A stretch of 60,419 bases of DNA from an uncultured Phycisphaerales bacterium (GCA_937927975.1 CALEZT010000281.1:1-60419), one strand, 5' to 3'; numbered from the stretch's first letter, positions 45,725 through 55,059 are shown. Notes: generated by a model from the letters alone, not told the origin. A program made the numbers and translations.

Positions 45725-46630
45725 TCACATGCCGTTCGACAGCAGACCGATCGTCGAGTTGAGGATCTGCCGACGGAATTGCGTCTGCGGGCCGCCGGTC
45801 TGCTGCTCCTGGAGGTCCTTGAAGCTCGCCCGGCAGAAGTGGCATCCCATCATCGTCAGGTGGAAGTCCACATAATCGAACCACTCCGGCGAAAGGCTCT
45901 CCAATAGAAACGCGCCCAGCGTGCTTCGCTTGGGGCAGCTCAGACGTTGCGAGCTCCAGACTTCGGTCAACAAGTCTTCGGAGAAAGAGACCGACAAGTT
46001 CTGGATGGCGTCGTGGGTGCCCACGGATTGGCGGATCGACTTGAGGCACCGATGCTTCACGACTCGGACCAGGCCTTCATCGATCCCGATCAGCCTCGCG
46101 GCTTCTTTGCCTGCGAGCTGGCAGTAGAAGACCAATTCGGCAATCTTGAGGTCTCGGAGTTTGCCTGCGTCCTGGAGGTCCGTGACCAGTCTCTGCAGGG
46201 CTTCCGCGAGGACCTGCCGCTGGAGGCTGTGCTGCTCCTGGTGACTGACGCACGCACTTGTGCTCGGATCGGGGGAGGTCATGCACGTGAGCAGATCGTC
46301 GGGCGTCCCGTCTTCGCCGACGTGGTAGACGTCCTGGATCAGGCACACCGTCCTGACCCAGCGCGTCCGCACGCGGTTGACGATCGCGTTGCGCAGGATT
46401 CCGAACAGATACGTCTCGATGCTGGTCTCGATTCGAAGCGTGCGAACGGCCTTGACGAAGGACGCGAAGGTGTCCTGGACGATGTCCTCCGCGTCTGCGT
46501 TCTGCGGAACCCGCGCCTGGGCGAACCGCAGGAGGCGGCCCTGGTGCTCGTCGACAAGGCGGGTCCACGCGGCGGCGTCGCCTCCTCGCACGGCCTCCAG
46601 GAGGCTGCGATCTTCCTGACTGATGGACAT
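45725..46630 (-). CDS. ECF-type RNA polymerase sigma factor with zinc-motif C-terminal extension
   Basis: A 301-residue sigma-70 family protein of the ECF type. Region 2 lies at about 12-90 (DAEDIVQDTFASFVKAVRTL, TYLFGILRNAIVNRVR) and region 4 at about 145-200 with the helix-turn-helix GKEAARLIGIDEGLVRVV. Unlike a plain ECF factor of 170-200 residues it has a C-terminal extension with H257, C263 and C266 (FHLTMMGCHFC), a zinc-binding-like motif. It follows the kinase gene on the same strand after 115 bases. Planctomycete ECF groups are typically paired with Ser/Thr kinases, which is seen here. Confidence 0.85.
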   Translation of the reverse strand: MSISQEDRSLLEAVRGGDAAAWTRLVDEHQGRLLRFAQARVPQNADAEDIVQDTFASFVKAVRTLRIETSIETYLFGILRNAIVNRVRTRWVRTVCLIQDVYHVGEDGTPDDLLTCMTSPDPSTSACVSHQEQHSLQRQVLAEALQRLVTDLQDAGKLRDLKIAELVFYCQLAGKEAARLIGIDEGLVRVVKHRCLKSIRQSVGTHDAIQNLSVSFSEDLLTEVWSSQRLSCPKRSTLGAFLLESLSPEWFDYVDFHLTMMGCHFCRASFKDLQEQQTGGPQTQFRRQILNSTIGLLSNGM

Positions 46631-46745
46631 GGAACACGAACCCTCGATTCGAACCGGTCTTCAACGTCGCCGCGGTTTCCATTATACCACAGTCGTCGAG
46701 GTCTGGCGATCCGTTATATGCGGGACATCATCGTCCGTCCGCGCA

Positions 46746-49700
46746 CTATTCGACGGGGTCCAGGTGCTGGTCCAGCCAGTCTGTGATGGTCTTGTGGTAC
46801 TCGCTTCGGTGCTCCCAGGGGATGCTGTGCTCGCCGGGGAACAGGACGTGCTTCTTGCGGTCCGGCGGCGTCCCCAACAGGTTGAACAGAGGTTTCTGGG
46901 CCGCTTCGAGGGGGAAGATTGAATCGGTGGGGTTGTTGATCATGAGAATAGGGATCGTAACGCGCGGGGCGAAATTGGCGGGGTCCGAGGCCGGGTGCCT
47001 CTTGCAGGCGCAGAGGCCGCCGAGCAGCAGGATTCCGGTCTTGAACCGAGGCTCGGTGGCGATCAGGATCGGGCCCATCTGCCCGCCCCAGCTCAAGCCG
47101 ACGTAAGCCAGTCGCGAGAGGTCGATGTCGTCGCGGGTCTTGAGATAATCGACGGTTCTTCGCAGGTCCTGCGATCGCTGGACGCAGAGATTTCTGCTCT
47201 GGACGCCTTCGGGCGGGTAGCTCCGCGAGAGCCGCCGGTCATAGGTTCCCTTGTAGATGGGCACGACCACGGCCCGGCCGCTGCGGACGATCGCGGCCAT
47301 CTCGTGCGTGAGGGCTTGCTCGCTCCAGGGACTGTCGCAGGCCTCGTCGCCCGGACACCAGACGACCGCCTGGCAGGGCAGCTTTGCCTCTTCGGGCAGA
47401 TACAGATAGGCGACGACCCGCTCGCCAGGGTAGGCCGCGTCGAAGGAGACTCGCACTCTTCGACAATACCCCAGATCGTAATCGCTCCGCTCGATTCGTG
47501 CGTTGAGCTCCGTCGGGTCGTAGCGGTACCACGTGTCGAGATAGGAGGCGAAGACTTCGTCCGAGACCGGCTGGAAATACGTCAGGTCCCTGCACTTGTG
47601 CTGGACCGGCGCCAGCGCCATCGGCGGGACGGCCTCCAGGCCGTCGACGTACAGAACGCAACGCAGGCCGTTGCGGAGATCGCGGTCCCAGGGCGATCGC
47701 GCGCCGCCTGCTGAGAAACTGAACGAGTGCTCGTCCCATGCGCCGCCGAGGATGCACCGGGCGTCGCCCATGCCTTCGATCGAGTTGCTACACCACTCCC
47801 GGACGTTGCCCGCGGCGTCGGACAGGCCGAACTTGCCCATGCCGGCGTACGTCCCCACGGGAGCGGGACCCTCGCTGAAATTGCTCATGCGGACGATCGT
47901 ACAGGGATGGTCGTCCGCCCGTGCGGCCAGCGACCAGTGGAAGATCGTCGGCAGATCCTTGCCTCGAAACCTGGCGTAAGCCATGGCCTCGTACCAACTG
48001 AGTCCTCCGACAGGATAGTCCTCCTGGCCGAGGGGACAGACGCCGTCGCGCCAGGAGGCGGGACCGGGACGGCCGGTCTGGTCCTGGAATTGTCGCACCG
48101 CCTCAGACCAGGGAACGATTGCGCGGTCCCGCGTGAATTCTTCTTTCCAGAAGTCGGGTTTCTCGTATCCGCCGGCATCGACGAACTCTTTGAACTGGCG
48201 GTTGGTCGCCTCATGCTTGTCGATGTAGTAGGCCGGGGCCAGGAGGATCAGCCGATCGCTGTGGTACATGCCCATCTGGTCGAGGTTCGAGGGCGGGATC
48301 CAGACCATATCGCGCGGACTGGAGACCGCATCTTGCAGCGTGAAACTCATCTGTCGGGGCAGCAGACCCGTCGGTCCGGCGGCGGAAGGCGGATCGTTCG
48401 TCTGCACCGTTTCCAGGGGCACGAAGCCGCTCCTCATCACTTTCCACCGGTAGGTTCCGTAGGGAATGCGGACGCGCCGCAAGGGGGTCCGGCCGAGGTA
48501 CTTCCAGCCGCCGTCGGTGCGGAAGTACTCGCGGATATAGACCCGCGAATCCGGCGGCGTCGTCACGATCGAGTGCTCGCGGGACAACCGCGGCCAGCGG
48601 TCGGTCAGCAGGGGGTCGTTGGGGATGTAGCGTTCGGCCCGCTCGGCCAGACGCAAGGCCGCGAAGTAGTCTTTCTGCTCCAGAAGGGTGTCGATCTCGG
48701 CCATGGCGTACTGTTGGGCCCAGCGCGTCGAGTAGTGTTTCCAGCCGATGAGACCCGCCGCGGCGCTGGCGGCGACGACCATGCACACGAGGGCCGTGAC
48801 CGCCTTATGACGGCAGACGAGCTTGCCAAGCCGATCCAGGGGACCGGGACGACGGGCCCGGATTACGCGGCCGCTCACATATCGGCGAAGGTCCTCCGCC
48901 AGTTCCGCCGCGCTCTGGTATCGCCGGGCCGGGTCCTTCTCGATGGCCTTGCAGCAGATGGTGTCCAGATCGAGAGGGATGCGACCGTTGACCTGGCGGG
49001 GCCGGCGCGTCGCGTCGCTGAGGATCTGATGAATGACCTGATGCTGGGTGTCGCCGTCGATCAGGGGCTCCAGGGTGAGCAGTTCGTACAACGTCGCGCC
49101 GAGCGAGTAGATGTCGCAGCGGTGGTCGGGTTTGACGTCGCCGCCGACGATCTGCTCGGGGCTCATGTACCTCGGCGTTCCGACGAACGCCGAGGTGAGC
49201 GTCGTCCCATGTTCCTCGCAGATCCTCGCGATCCCGAAATCCAGCAGGACCAGTCGGCCGTCACTGGAGAGCATGAGGTTCGAAGGCTTGACGTCTCGAT
49301 GGATGATGCCGTGGCCGTGGGCGTAGTGCAGAGCCTCGGCCGCCCCGGCGACCAGACGCGCCGCCGCGTGGAAGTACTGGCCTTCAGTCTTGCAGTCAAT
49401 CAACAGGCAAGGCGAGGCGGTCCCCTTCTCCGGCGATTCGCTCGCTGGCTCGGGCTGCGAATCCGAGCGGCGAGCGACGAACGACGAGCGACGTTTCAAC
49501 CCTGCGATGACCGCATCGAGGTTGCGTCCGTCGATCATCTCCATAGCGAAATAGCAGATGTTTCGTTCGGCCCCCTCGGCGAAGACCGTGACGATGCCGG
49601 GATGACAGAGCTGCGCCGCGGTCCTGGCCTCCCGGCGGAACCGCTCGACGGCCGAAGGGCCCGCCGCCGGGCTGAAAGGGAGCACCTTCAGCGCCACGCG

Positions 49701-50018
49701 GCGGTTGAGCGAACGCTGCATGGCCTGGTAGACGACGCCCATGCCGCCGGAGCCGAGTCGTCGTTCGATGCGGAAATCGCCGATCTGGAGGTTGGGTTCC
49801 AGTCCGACAGCCAGGGGGGCGACCTGCGTCGCATCGGCGCAGACCTCAAGAGCCGGCGTCTGAGGCTCCAACCCCGCGCGCAATCTCGCGACGGACGCCG
49901 CACATCGATCGCACAGCCGCAGATGACGCTTCCAGGCCGTCAGCGTCTCCACGGAGGCATTCGCGTCGACGAACCGCCCGATGTCTCCCTGTGACAGACA
50001 ATCCTTCATCGATCCCAT
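46746..50018 (-). CDS. Multidomain Ser/Thr kinase: anti-sigma zinc motif, kinase, membrane segment, PEGA, FGE-like and alpha/beta hydrolase
   Basis: A protein of 1090 residues from the ATG at 50018 (a second ATG is at 50009). Residues 5-50 carry H32-x3-C36-x2-C39 (HLRLCDRC), the zinc anti-sigma pattern. Residues 80-385 are a complete Hanks kinase: LGSGGMGVVYQ, K111, IIHRDVKPSNLML and LLDFGIARI. A membrane segment lies at about 405-425. Outside it come a PEGA-like domain (about 490-545), a formylglycine-generating-enzyme/sulfatase-modifying-like domain (about 563-780; YYIDKHEATNRQFKEFV, GNVREWCSN), and an alpha/beta hydrolase (about 855-1090; serine in VGLSWGGQMG). It is a membrane receptor kinase with an enzymatic or binding sensor part, upstream of the ECF gene. 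Confidence 0.88.
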   Translation of the reverse strand: MGSMKDCLSQGDIGRFVDANASVETLTAWKRHLRLCDRCAASVARLRAGLEPQTPALEVCADATQVAPLAVGLEPNLQIGDFRIERRLGSGGMGVVYQAMQRSLNRRVALKVLPFSPAAGPSAVERFRREARTAAQLCHPGIVTVFAEGAERNICYFAMEMIDGRNLDAVIAGLKRRSSFVARRSDSQPEPASESPEKGTASPCLLIDCKTEGQYFHAAARLVAGAAEALHYAHGHGIIHRDVKPSNLMLSSDGRLVLLDFGIARICEEHGTTLTSAFVGTPRYMSPEQIVGGDVKPDHRCDIYSLGATLYELLTLEPLIDGDTQHQVIHQILSDATRRPRQVNGRIPLDLDTICCKAIEKDPARRYQSAAELAEDLRRYVSGRVIRARRPGPLDRLGKLVCRHKAVTALVCMVVAASAAAGLIGWKHYSTRWAQQYAMAEIDTLLEQKDYFAALRLAERAERYIPNDPLLTDRWPRLSREHSIVTTPPDSRVYIREYFRTDGGWKYLGRTPLRRVRIPYGTYRWKVMRSGFVPLETVQTNDPPSAAGPTGLLPRQMSFTLQDAVSSPRDMVWIPPSNLDQMGMYHSDRLILLAPAYYIDKHEATNRQFKEFVDAGGYEKPDFWKEEFTRDRAIVPWSEAVRQFQDQTGRPGPASWRDGVCPLGQEDYPVGGLSWYEAMAYARFRGKDLPTIFHWSLAARADDHPCTIVRMSNFSEGPAPVGTYAGMGKFGLSDAAGNVREWCSNSIEGMGDARCILGGAWDEHSFSFSAGGARSPWDRDLRNGLRCVLYVDGLEAVPPMALAPVQHKCRDLTYFQPVSDEVFASYLDTWYRYDPTELNARIERSDYDLGYCRRVRVSFDAAYPGERVVAYLYLPEEAKLPCQAVVWCPGDEACDSPWSEQALTHEMAAIVRSGRAVVVPIYKGTYDRRLSRSYPPEGVQSRNLCVQRSQDLRRTVDYLKTRDDIDLSRLAYVGLSWGGQMGPILIATEPRFKTGILLLGGLCACKRHPASDPANFAPRVTIPILMINNPTDSIFPLEAAQKPLFNLLGTPPDRKKHVLFPGEHSIPWEHRSEYHKTITDWLDQHLDPVE

Positions 50019-50089
50019 GCGATTGTATCCGCTCTCACGCCTCGGGGCAACCGGTCCGGAGACGCGTATCGTCATTGCTCTCATCAGTA

Positions 50090-50116
50090 TAGACGCGGGA
50101 GTCGCCGTTTGGTTCC
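50090..50116 (-). promoter_or_regulatory. ECF-type promoter of the kinase-sigma operon
   Basis: On the minus strand: GGAACC (50111-50116), 15 bases, CGTCTA (50090-50095). This equals AAC-N16-CGTC, the well-known ECF consensus. It lies about 70 bases upstream of the kinase start. A TATACT overlaps the -10 region, but no matching sigma-70 -35 is visible. Confidence 0.55.
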
Positions 50117-50196
50117 TATAAATTCCCCCGGGTCGCGGTGTGATTCTCTCGCGGCCGGTGCGGCAAGGCGTGTGTGCGGCTCGGGACGAGCGAAGA

Positions 50197-51429
50197 TTAC
50201 CCGTTGCCCGCAGAGGCGTCGTCTTCGAGGATCAGGGTCTTGCTGGGGCTGATCAACTTGTAGCGAATTCCCCGCCAGCGGATGGTTCGCCCGAACGCCG
50301 ACGAGATCATGGAGGCCAGCAGCACGATCGACCAGAGCCAGCAGCCCAGGATGTCCGCCAGGGCGGCCGGCAGCAACTGGGGCAGGTGCTTCTGGAGGAC
50401 TTGAGCGGCGGTCAACTGCCTCAGCACCGCCCGGATGATCTGACCGGCCAGGAACAAACAGGGAATCGCGGCGCAGAGCAGGATATGGCTCGTGTGATGG
50501 CGGGCGGCATGGACCGCCATGGCTGCGCCGCCCCAGAGACCTGCGACCGAGCCCAGGCTGCTGAGCAGGCCCAGGCGCCAGGTCCAGGGGGCATAGACCC
50601 GCGTGATCAGGAACTGCCGGCGGCCGAACTCGCAGAGCTTGGGCCAGGTCGTCGATTCGAAGGATGCGACGAGGCATTCCGGCACGTAGGTGACCTTCAT
50701 GCCGGCCCGTTTGACCGCCTGGCTCAGGGACAGGTCGTCGCTGAGCGTGTTCGACCACACTTCAGGGATGCCCAGCCGGCGGAAGTCCTCGACGCGAACG
50801 GCCATCGAGCCGCCCCAGGCGTGATTGAAAGGGTTGTTGCCGAGGAACTGGGCGACCGCGCCGTTGATCGCCGACATCGCCAGGGTGGCCAGGCGGTTGT
50901 CGAGGGGGACGAACCAGCGGTACCCGGTGGCCACGCCGCAACGGGGCCGTCGCAGCGGACGCACGAGACGGGCCAGCCAGTCGCGCTGCACGTATACGTC
51001 GGAATCGGCGAAGGCCAGGACCTTGGTGTCGTCGGAGACCTGGCGATAGGCGGAAAGCAGATTGTGGATTTTCTGACCGGAGGTCTGCGAAGAGCCTGCG
51101 ACCAGGATTCGAATCTCCAAGGCGCGGGAATTCCCGCCGAACCGGGTTCTCAGGGCCTGCAACTCGCGGTAGGCGGGGTCGGACTCGTTCTCGACCACGA
51201 AGAAGAGCCGGTAGTTCTCATACTCCTGTTCGATGAACGACCGGATATTCGAGTCGAAGCGGGCGTCGAGGCCTTTGCAGGGAATGATCAGAGTCGTGCG
51301 GGGCCGGTGCGTCGCCCCTTTCCTGGCGACGGACTTGGCCCGCACGTACCGATAATTGCGGGTCGCGCTGTACACGAACAGCAACTGCACGAATACCGCC
51401 GCCCAGGCTATGTAACAATACCAATCCAT
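50197..51429 (-). CDS. Ceramide-glucosyltransferase-like family 2 glycosyltransferase
   Basis: Start chosen at MDWYCYIAW (51429), where an N-terminal membrane anchor begins; the in-frame extension upstream has no site. The 410-residue protein has a GT2 core: TLIIPCKGLDARFDSNI, the DxD-like AFADSDV, SDDLSLSQAV for the catalytic aspartate, and RRQFLITRVYAPWTW in place of QxxRW. Several C-terminal membrane segments follow. This layout is that of HpnI/ceramide glucosyltransferase-type enzymes, which attach sugars to hopanoid or lipid acceptors at the inner membrane. It lies upstream of the kinase on the same strand, with the ECF promoter between them. Confidence 0.83.
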   Translation of the reverse strand: MDWYCYIAWAAVFVQLLFVYSATRNYRYVRAKSVARKGATHRPRTTLIIPCKGLDARFDSNIRSFIEQEYENYRLFFVVENESDPAYRELQALRTRFGGNSRALEIRILVAGSSQTSGQKIHNLLSAYRQVSDDTKVLAFADSDVYVQRDWLARLVRPLRRPRCGVATGYRWFVPLDNRLATLAMSAINGAVAQFLGNNPFNHAWGGSMAVRVEDFRRLGIPEVWSNTLSDDLSLSQAVKRAGMKVTYVPECLVASFESTTWPKLCEFGRRQFLITRVYAPWTWRLGLLSSLGSVAGLWGGAAMAVHAARHHTSHILLCAAIPCLFLAGQIIRAVLRQLTAAQVLQKHLPQLLPAALADILGCWLWSIVLLASMISSAFGRTIRWRGIRYKLISPSKTLILEDDASAGNG

Positions 51430-51666
51430 GCGAATCGGCCGATTGCGAGTCCTTTGATCCGAAATCGGCCCGCGCACCTCGAGAGAGCCGATTGCTCCAC
51501 GATAGACGAAACCAGCCGGGAACACCAGCGTTTTCTGCGTCGCGCTTCTCTCTCACCATGACGCTGCGGGAGGCCCCAATAGAAGGGTGGGAAGCCCGAA
51601 GCACCAAGCGACGTCGAAAGACGCTCCTGCCTCGAGCTTCCCACTGTAAACTCAGAACTTCCGACT

Positions 51667-53670
51667 TCACTTCCTGTTCGCTGTCACGCCGGGCCAGGTG
51701 TCCGTTCGGAACGGGGAGGCCGGCAGATCGGTCGCGTTGTACAGATTGCAGACGGGATTGTCCGCCCAGGCGTAGCGGACGGCCGCCGGACTGGGCACTT
51801 GCGGGCTGCTGACGACCACGGTCTTGCCCTCGATCACGGCGTCCGCCCAGACGAACTTGCGATCGGCTCCGGCGATGGCGAAGCCCCTGAGCGGACCGCC
51901 CTTGGCGACGAGCCCGTCGCCGACGCAGTCGAACCGCAGGACGATCTTGCCGTCGCGGACCTTAATGGATCGGTAGAGGGGACCCGACTGGACGACGTCC
52001 CTCTTATACGTCTTGGCCAGGGCCCACAGGGCCAGCCGCTTGCCGACGTCCTGCTTGTTCTTCGGGTGGATGTCGGCGGCCTCGCCGATGTCGATGATCG
52101 TCGCCATGCCGGTGTCCTTGAGCGACAGCGTCATGAGCTGCGCCTCCCGCAATTCGGCCCACGCGCTGTCGGCCGGCGCGGGCTTCTCCGCCATGAAATT
52201 GGCCAGTTGAACGAACAGGAAGGGGAAGCTCTTGACGCCCCAGTTCTGCCGCCAGTCGGTGATCATGTCGGGGAAGAGCGTGCGGTACTGGTACGCGCGG
52301 TCGGCGTTGGATTCGCCCTGGTACCAGATCGCGCCGCGGATGGCGAACGGGATCAGGGGGGCGATCATTCCGTTGTACAGGACGGTCGGGGCGTTCGGGT
52401 TGTTCGCCCAGGAAGGCGGCTGAGGCTGCGCCGGCATCGAGGCCAGGCTCATCGCCACCTTGTATCGCCAGGGGCCTGCGAGCGAGATCGCGGCGGCGTC
52501 GGCTGCGTCCGTCGGCTTGATCTTCATCTGGGCGGGCTGGCCGTAGATCCCGCCGCCCCCGCCGGTATCGAGGACCTGGACCGCGATCACGTTGCGGCCG
52601 GCCTTGATGACGTCGGCGCCGACCTTGTACCGCCGGGGCATCTGCCACTGATTCGACTCCATGTGCGCGCCGACCGTGACGCCGTTGATCCACGTCGTGT
52701 CCATATCGTCGATCGGGCCCAGATCGAGCGTCAGTTCCTTGCCCACCCAGGAATCCGGGACTTCGATTACCTTGCGGAGCCAGACCAGGCCGTCGAAGTT
52801 CCCCACCTCGGTTTGTTCCCACAGGACGGGCAACTCCATCCGCTTCCAGGAGGAATCGTCGAACTCAATCGAAGTGCACTCGGCGCCCTGAGCGCCGACC
52901 GCCTCTATCTTCTTCTGCCACTGGGCCAGTTCCAGTTCGTATTTCTTCATCGACGCTTCGGGATTGGCTCTGGCCTCGGCCATCTGGTCGATTCTCGCCT
53001 TGAACTCGGGGAACTTCAAGAGCGTCGCCTCGCTGGTCCACGCCTCGGCCACCGTCCCGCCCCAGCTCGTGTTGATCAGTCCGACCGGGACGTCCAGTTC
53101 CTTGTGCAGGTGTCGGCCGAAGAAGTATCCGACCGCGGAGAATCCGCCGACCGTCTCGGGGCTGCACGCAAGCCACTGCCCCACGCAGTCGGACTCGGGC
53201 GTCGCCGCGATCTTCTTCTGCACGGTGAACAGGCGGATCTTGGGGTACTTGGCGGACGCCACTTCCTGATCCGCCGAGGCCGACGCTGCGACAGGCCATT
53301 CCATGTTGGACTGTCCAGAGCAGACCCAGACCTCGCCGCACAGGACGTCCTTGATCGCGATGGTGTTCTTACCGGCCAGCGTGATCTCGTAGGGGCCGCC
53401 GACCTTGGGGGCCGGGACCGTGAGCTTCCACTTGCCGTCGAATCCGGCGGTGACGCGCTGCTCGCCGGCCTTCCAACTGACCTTGACGGCAACCGTTTCG
53501 CCGGGGTCGGCCCAGCCCCAGAGCGGAACCTTCCGACCTTGCTGCAAGACCATGTGGTCGCCGACGATGGCCGGCAGACGTATATCGGCCGCGCCGACGC
53601 TTGCCAGCAGCAGGAGCGACGCCCACGTCGCGAGCCCATTCCTCGGGCCCATCTTCCCTTGACGCTTCAT
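51667..53670 (-). CDS. Exported sialate O-acetylesterase-like SGNH hydrolase
   Basis: A 667-residue protein with a signal peptide (about 8-27) and AAGGAG before the ATG at 53670. SGNH blocks: VWVCSGQSNMEWPV holds the catalytic serine, GAIWYQGESNAD is block III, and GEAADIHPKNKQDVGKRLAL holds the catalytic Asp-x-His. A sugar-binding jelly roll (DTTWINGVTVGAHMES) is inserted in the middle, as in SIAE-type enzymes. It probably removes acetyl groups from polysaccharides or sialic acids outside the cytoplasm. Confidence 0.88.
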   Translation of the reverse strand: MKRQGKMGPRNGLATWASLLLLASVGAADIRLPAIVGDHMVLQQGRKVPLWGWADPGETVAVKVSWKAGEQRVTAGFDGKWKLTVPAPKVGGPYEITLAGKNTIAIKDVLCGEVWVCSGQSNMEWPVAASASADQEVASAKYPKIRLFTVQKKIAATPESDCVGQWLACSPETVGGFSAVGYFFGRHLHKELDVPVGLINTSWGGTVAEAWTSEATLLKFPEFKARIDQMAEARANPEASMKKYELELAQWQKKIEAVGAQGAECTSIEFDDSSWKRMELPVLWEQTEVGNFDGLVWLRKVIEVPDSWVGKELTLDLGPIDDMDTTWINGVTVGAHMESNQWQMPRRYKVGADVIKAGRNVIAVQVLDTGGGGGIYGQPAQMKIKPTDAADAAAISLAGPWRYKVAMSLASMPAQPQPPSWANNPNAPTVLYNGMIAPLIPFAIRGAIWYQGESNADRAYQYRTLFPDMITDWRQNWGVKSFPFLFVQLANFMAEKPAPADSAWAELREAQLMTLSLKDTGMATIIDIGEAADIHPKNKQDVGKRLALWALAKTYKRDVVQSGPLYRSIKVRDGKIVLRFDCVGDGLVAKGGPLRGFAIAGADRKFVWADAVIEGKTVVVSSPQVPSPAAVRYAWADNPVCNLYNATDLPASPFRTDTWPGVTANRK

Positions 53671-53841
53671 TCTCAACTCCTTGACTTCAGTCTGTGACTT
53701 GTCGTTCCCGCGGCGGGCGAATGCTCGCCGCCCAGCGGTCGAGCCATGATACCGCGGACCCCGGCGCAGGTAAACAAATCGGGGGGGAACTTGCTGGGGT
53801 GCATGACGGCAGTTGCGCGCATCGTGGGCTGGTTGCACTCC

Positions 53842-54080
53842 AGGGATGCATTTATCGCTTTGGGGATACCAGCGGGCAGGGGGGACAAGAGGCACGTAGA
53901 ACCGTCGCTTGCAGGAACCCCGGCCCATCGGAGATGTCACGGGGAGTCCGTCGACGGCCTCAGGGGCCCCCATCGCACTTACGAGGGAGAGCCTCCTGCC
54001 CCCGACGGCGGGTCCACGTTCCGCATCGGGCTTGCCTCCTTTCTCCCCGCTGGTATCCCCAAAGCGGTAAACGCACGCCC
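53842..54080. repeat. Dispersed repeat family B-like, two facing copies
   Basis: TTTATCGCTTTGGGGATACC then CAGCGGGCAGGGGG on the plus strand (53845-53882) and the reverse complement of the same words at 54038-54075. They are related to, but diverged from, the copies at 4880 and 13124. Confidence 0.6.
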
Positions 54081-54467
54081 GCGGAGTTCGACATCGGCCG
54101 GTACCTCAAGGCCGGCAGCGGTGCCTGGAAGAGCTACGCCGGGCCTTTCGAGCAGGTCGAAGCCGCGATCGTCGAGGCCCGAATCGACCTGGGCAAGTCG
54201 CTGCAGCTCGTGGGATTCACGCAACTGCCCCGCCAGGGCGGCAACGCCAAGGGTCGAATCCGTGGCTACGAGTTCTACGTCAGCGCCGACGGCCAACAGT
54301 GGGAGCCCATCGTGAAAGACGGCCGTTTCCCGAACAACGACCAGCTCCAGGAGGTGCGGTTCGAGAAGCCTGCGACAGGCCGGTACATCCGCTTGGTCGC
54401 GTTGAGCGAGTGGTGTCGCCAACCCTACACGACGATCGCCGCGTTCGACGTCCTGGCGGCCAAGTAG
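54080..54467 (+). pseudogene. Remnant of a discoidin (F5/8 type C)-like domain protein
   Basis: About 128 codons read as a complete-looking discoidin C-terminal part: VEARIDLGKSLQLVGFTQLP, IRGYEFYVSADGQQWEPIV and TGRYIRLVALSEW, ending AAFDVLAAK and a TAG stop. No start codon with a ribosome binding site precedes it. The coding signal begins right where a dispersed repeat ends, and the N-terminal part of any enzyme is missing. It is most likely the 3' end of a gene cut by recombination at the repeat. An unusual start giving a short functional protein is less likely. Confidence 0.6.
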
Positions 54468-55059
54468 GTCTCTGTCCTAATGAGTTTTGACGAGCAAGAT
54501 TGGCAATCGAACCGTGTGGCACCCCCGCCCTCGGGGGTGATCCCATCGTTCCCAGCCGGGGGCGGCTGGGCTACATTCCTGTCGGCGGTCAGTTCTCGCC
54601 CTCTTGGCAGCGGTTTCGAGGCCGCAGGAAGAGAAGAATAGGGAAAGGGAGCCAAAAGAAACGAAAAAGGGCGAAAGAAGGTAAGGAGCGACCGCCAACG
54701 GGCGCCCCAGATCTCCCTTCCTTGCCTTTCGGCTTTTCCAATTTCTCTCGGCGATGACGCGAATTCGAATTGACCTCGTGTGCGGGTCCTTGTTATTGGC
54801 TTGTCATCCCTTCGCGTTGCTCAGGGCAGGCTCCAAACGCAACGCAGCGGAGTGAAGAGCCTGTCCTGAGCGGAGGCAAGGGATCTGGCTCGCGACCGAG
54901 AGAAATCTCTCGTCCTGTGCCCAGGTCCTTCGGCTGTGCCTCAGGACGACAAGTTCTTCCCGCGCATGAATCATTCCTGATGCGTATGAGTTCTTGGATC
55001 TCGGTCGAAGATCACGCCGGGAGCTTCGTGTCAAGGTAGTTGACTGCGATCAAAGCAAA
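54468..55059. other. 592-bp spacer rich in inverted repeats
   Basis: No supported gene. It contains a CCCAGCCG/CGGCTGGG hairpin (about 54552-54571), a purine-rich stretch (about 54625-54685), and the TCATCC-TGAG repeat element at 54799-54952. Confidence 0.5.
54799..54952. repeat. TGTCATCC/TCAGG-type dispersed repeat, three inverted words
   Basis: CTTGTCATCCCTTCGCG at the left; the reverse words CTGTCCTGAGCGGAGG and CAAGGGATCTGG in the middle; CCTCAGGACGACAAG at the right. I recall the 'TCATCCTGAGCGAAGCGAAGGATCT' type of repeat from many bacterial genomes. It can fold into a long hairpin. Confidence 0.6.

Larger units (their letters stand above)
53671..54467. other. Region with facing family B-like repeats and a gene remnant
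   Basis: No intact gene. Two related repeats (53842-53885 plus strand, 54035-54080 minus strand) face each other, followed by the reading frame of a truncated discoidin domain (54080-54467). Confidence 0.5.

Noticed and set aside
47727..49994. A 755-codon open frame opposite the large kinase gene
   Set aside because: Shadow of a gene with clear kinase, FGE-like and hydrolase motifs.
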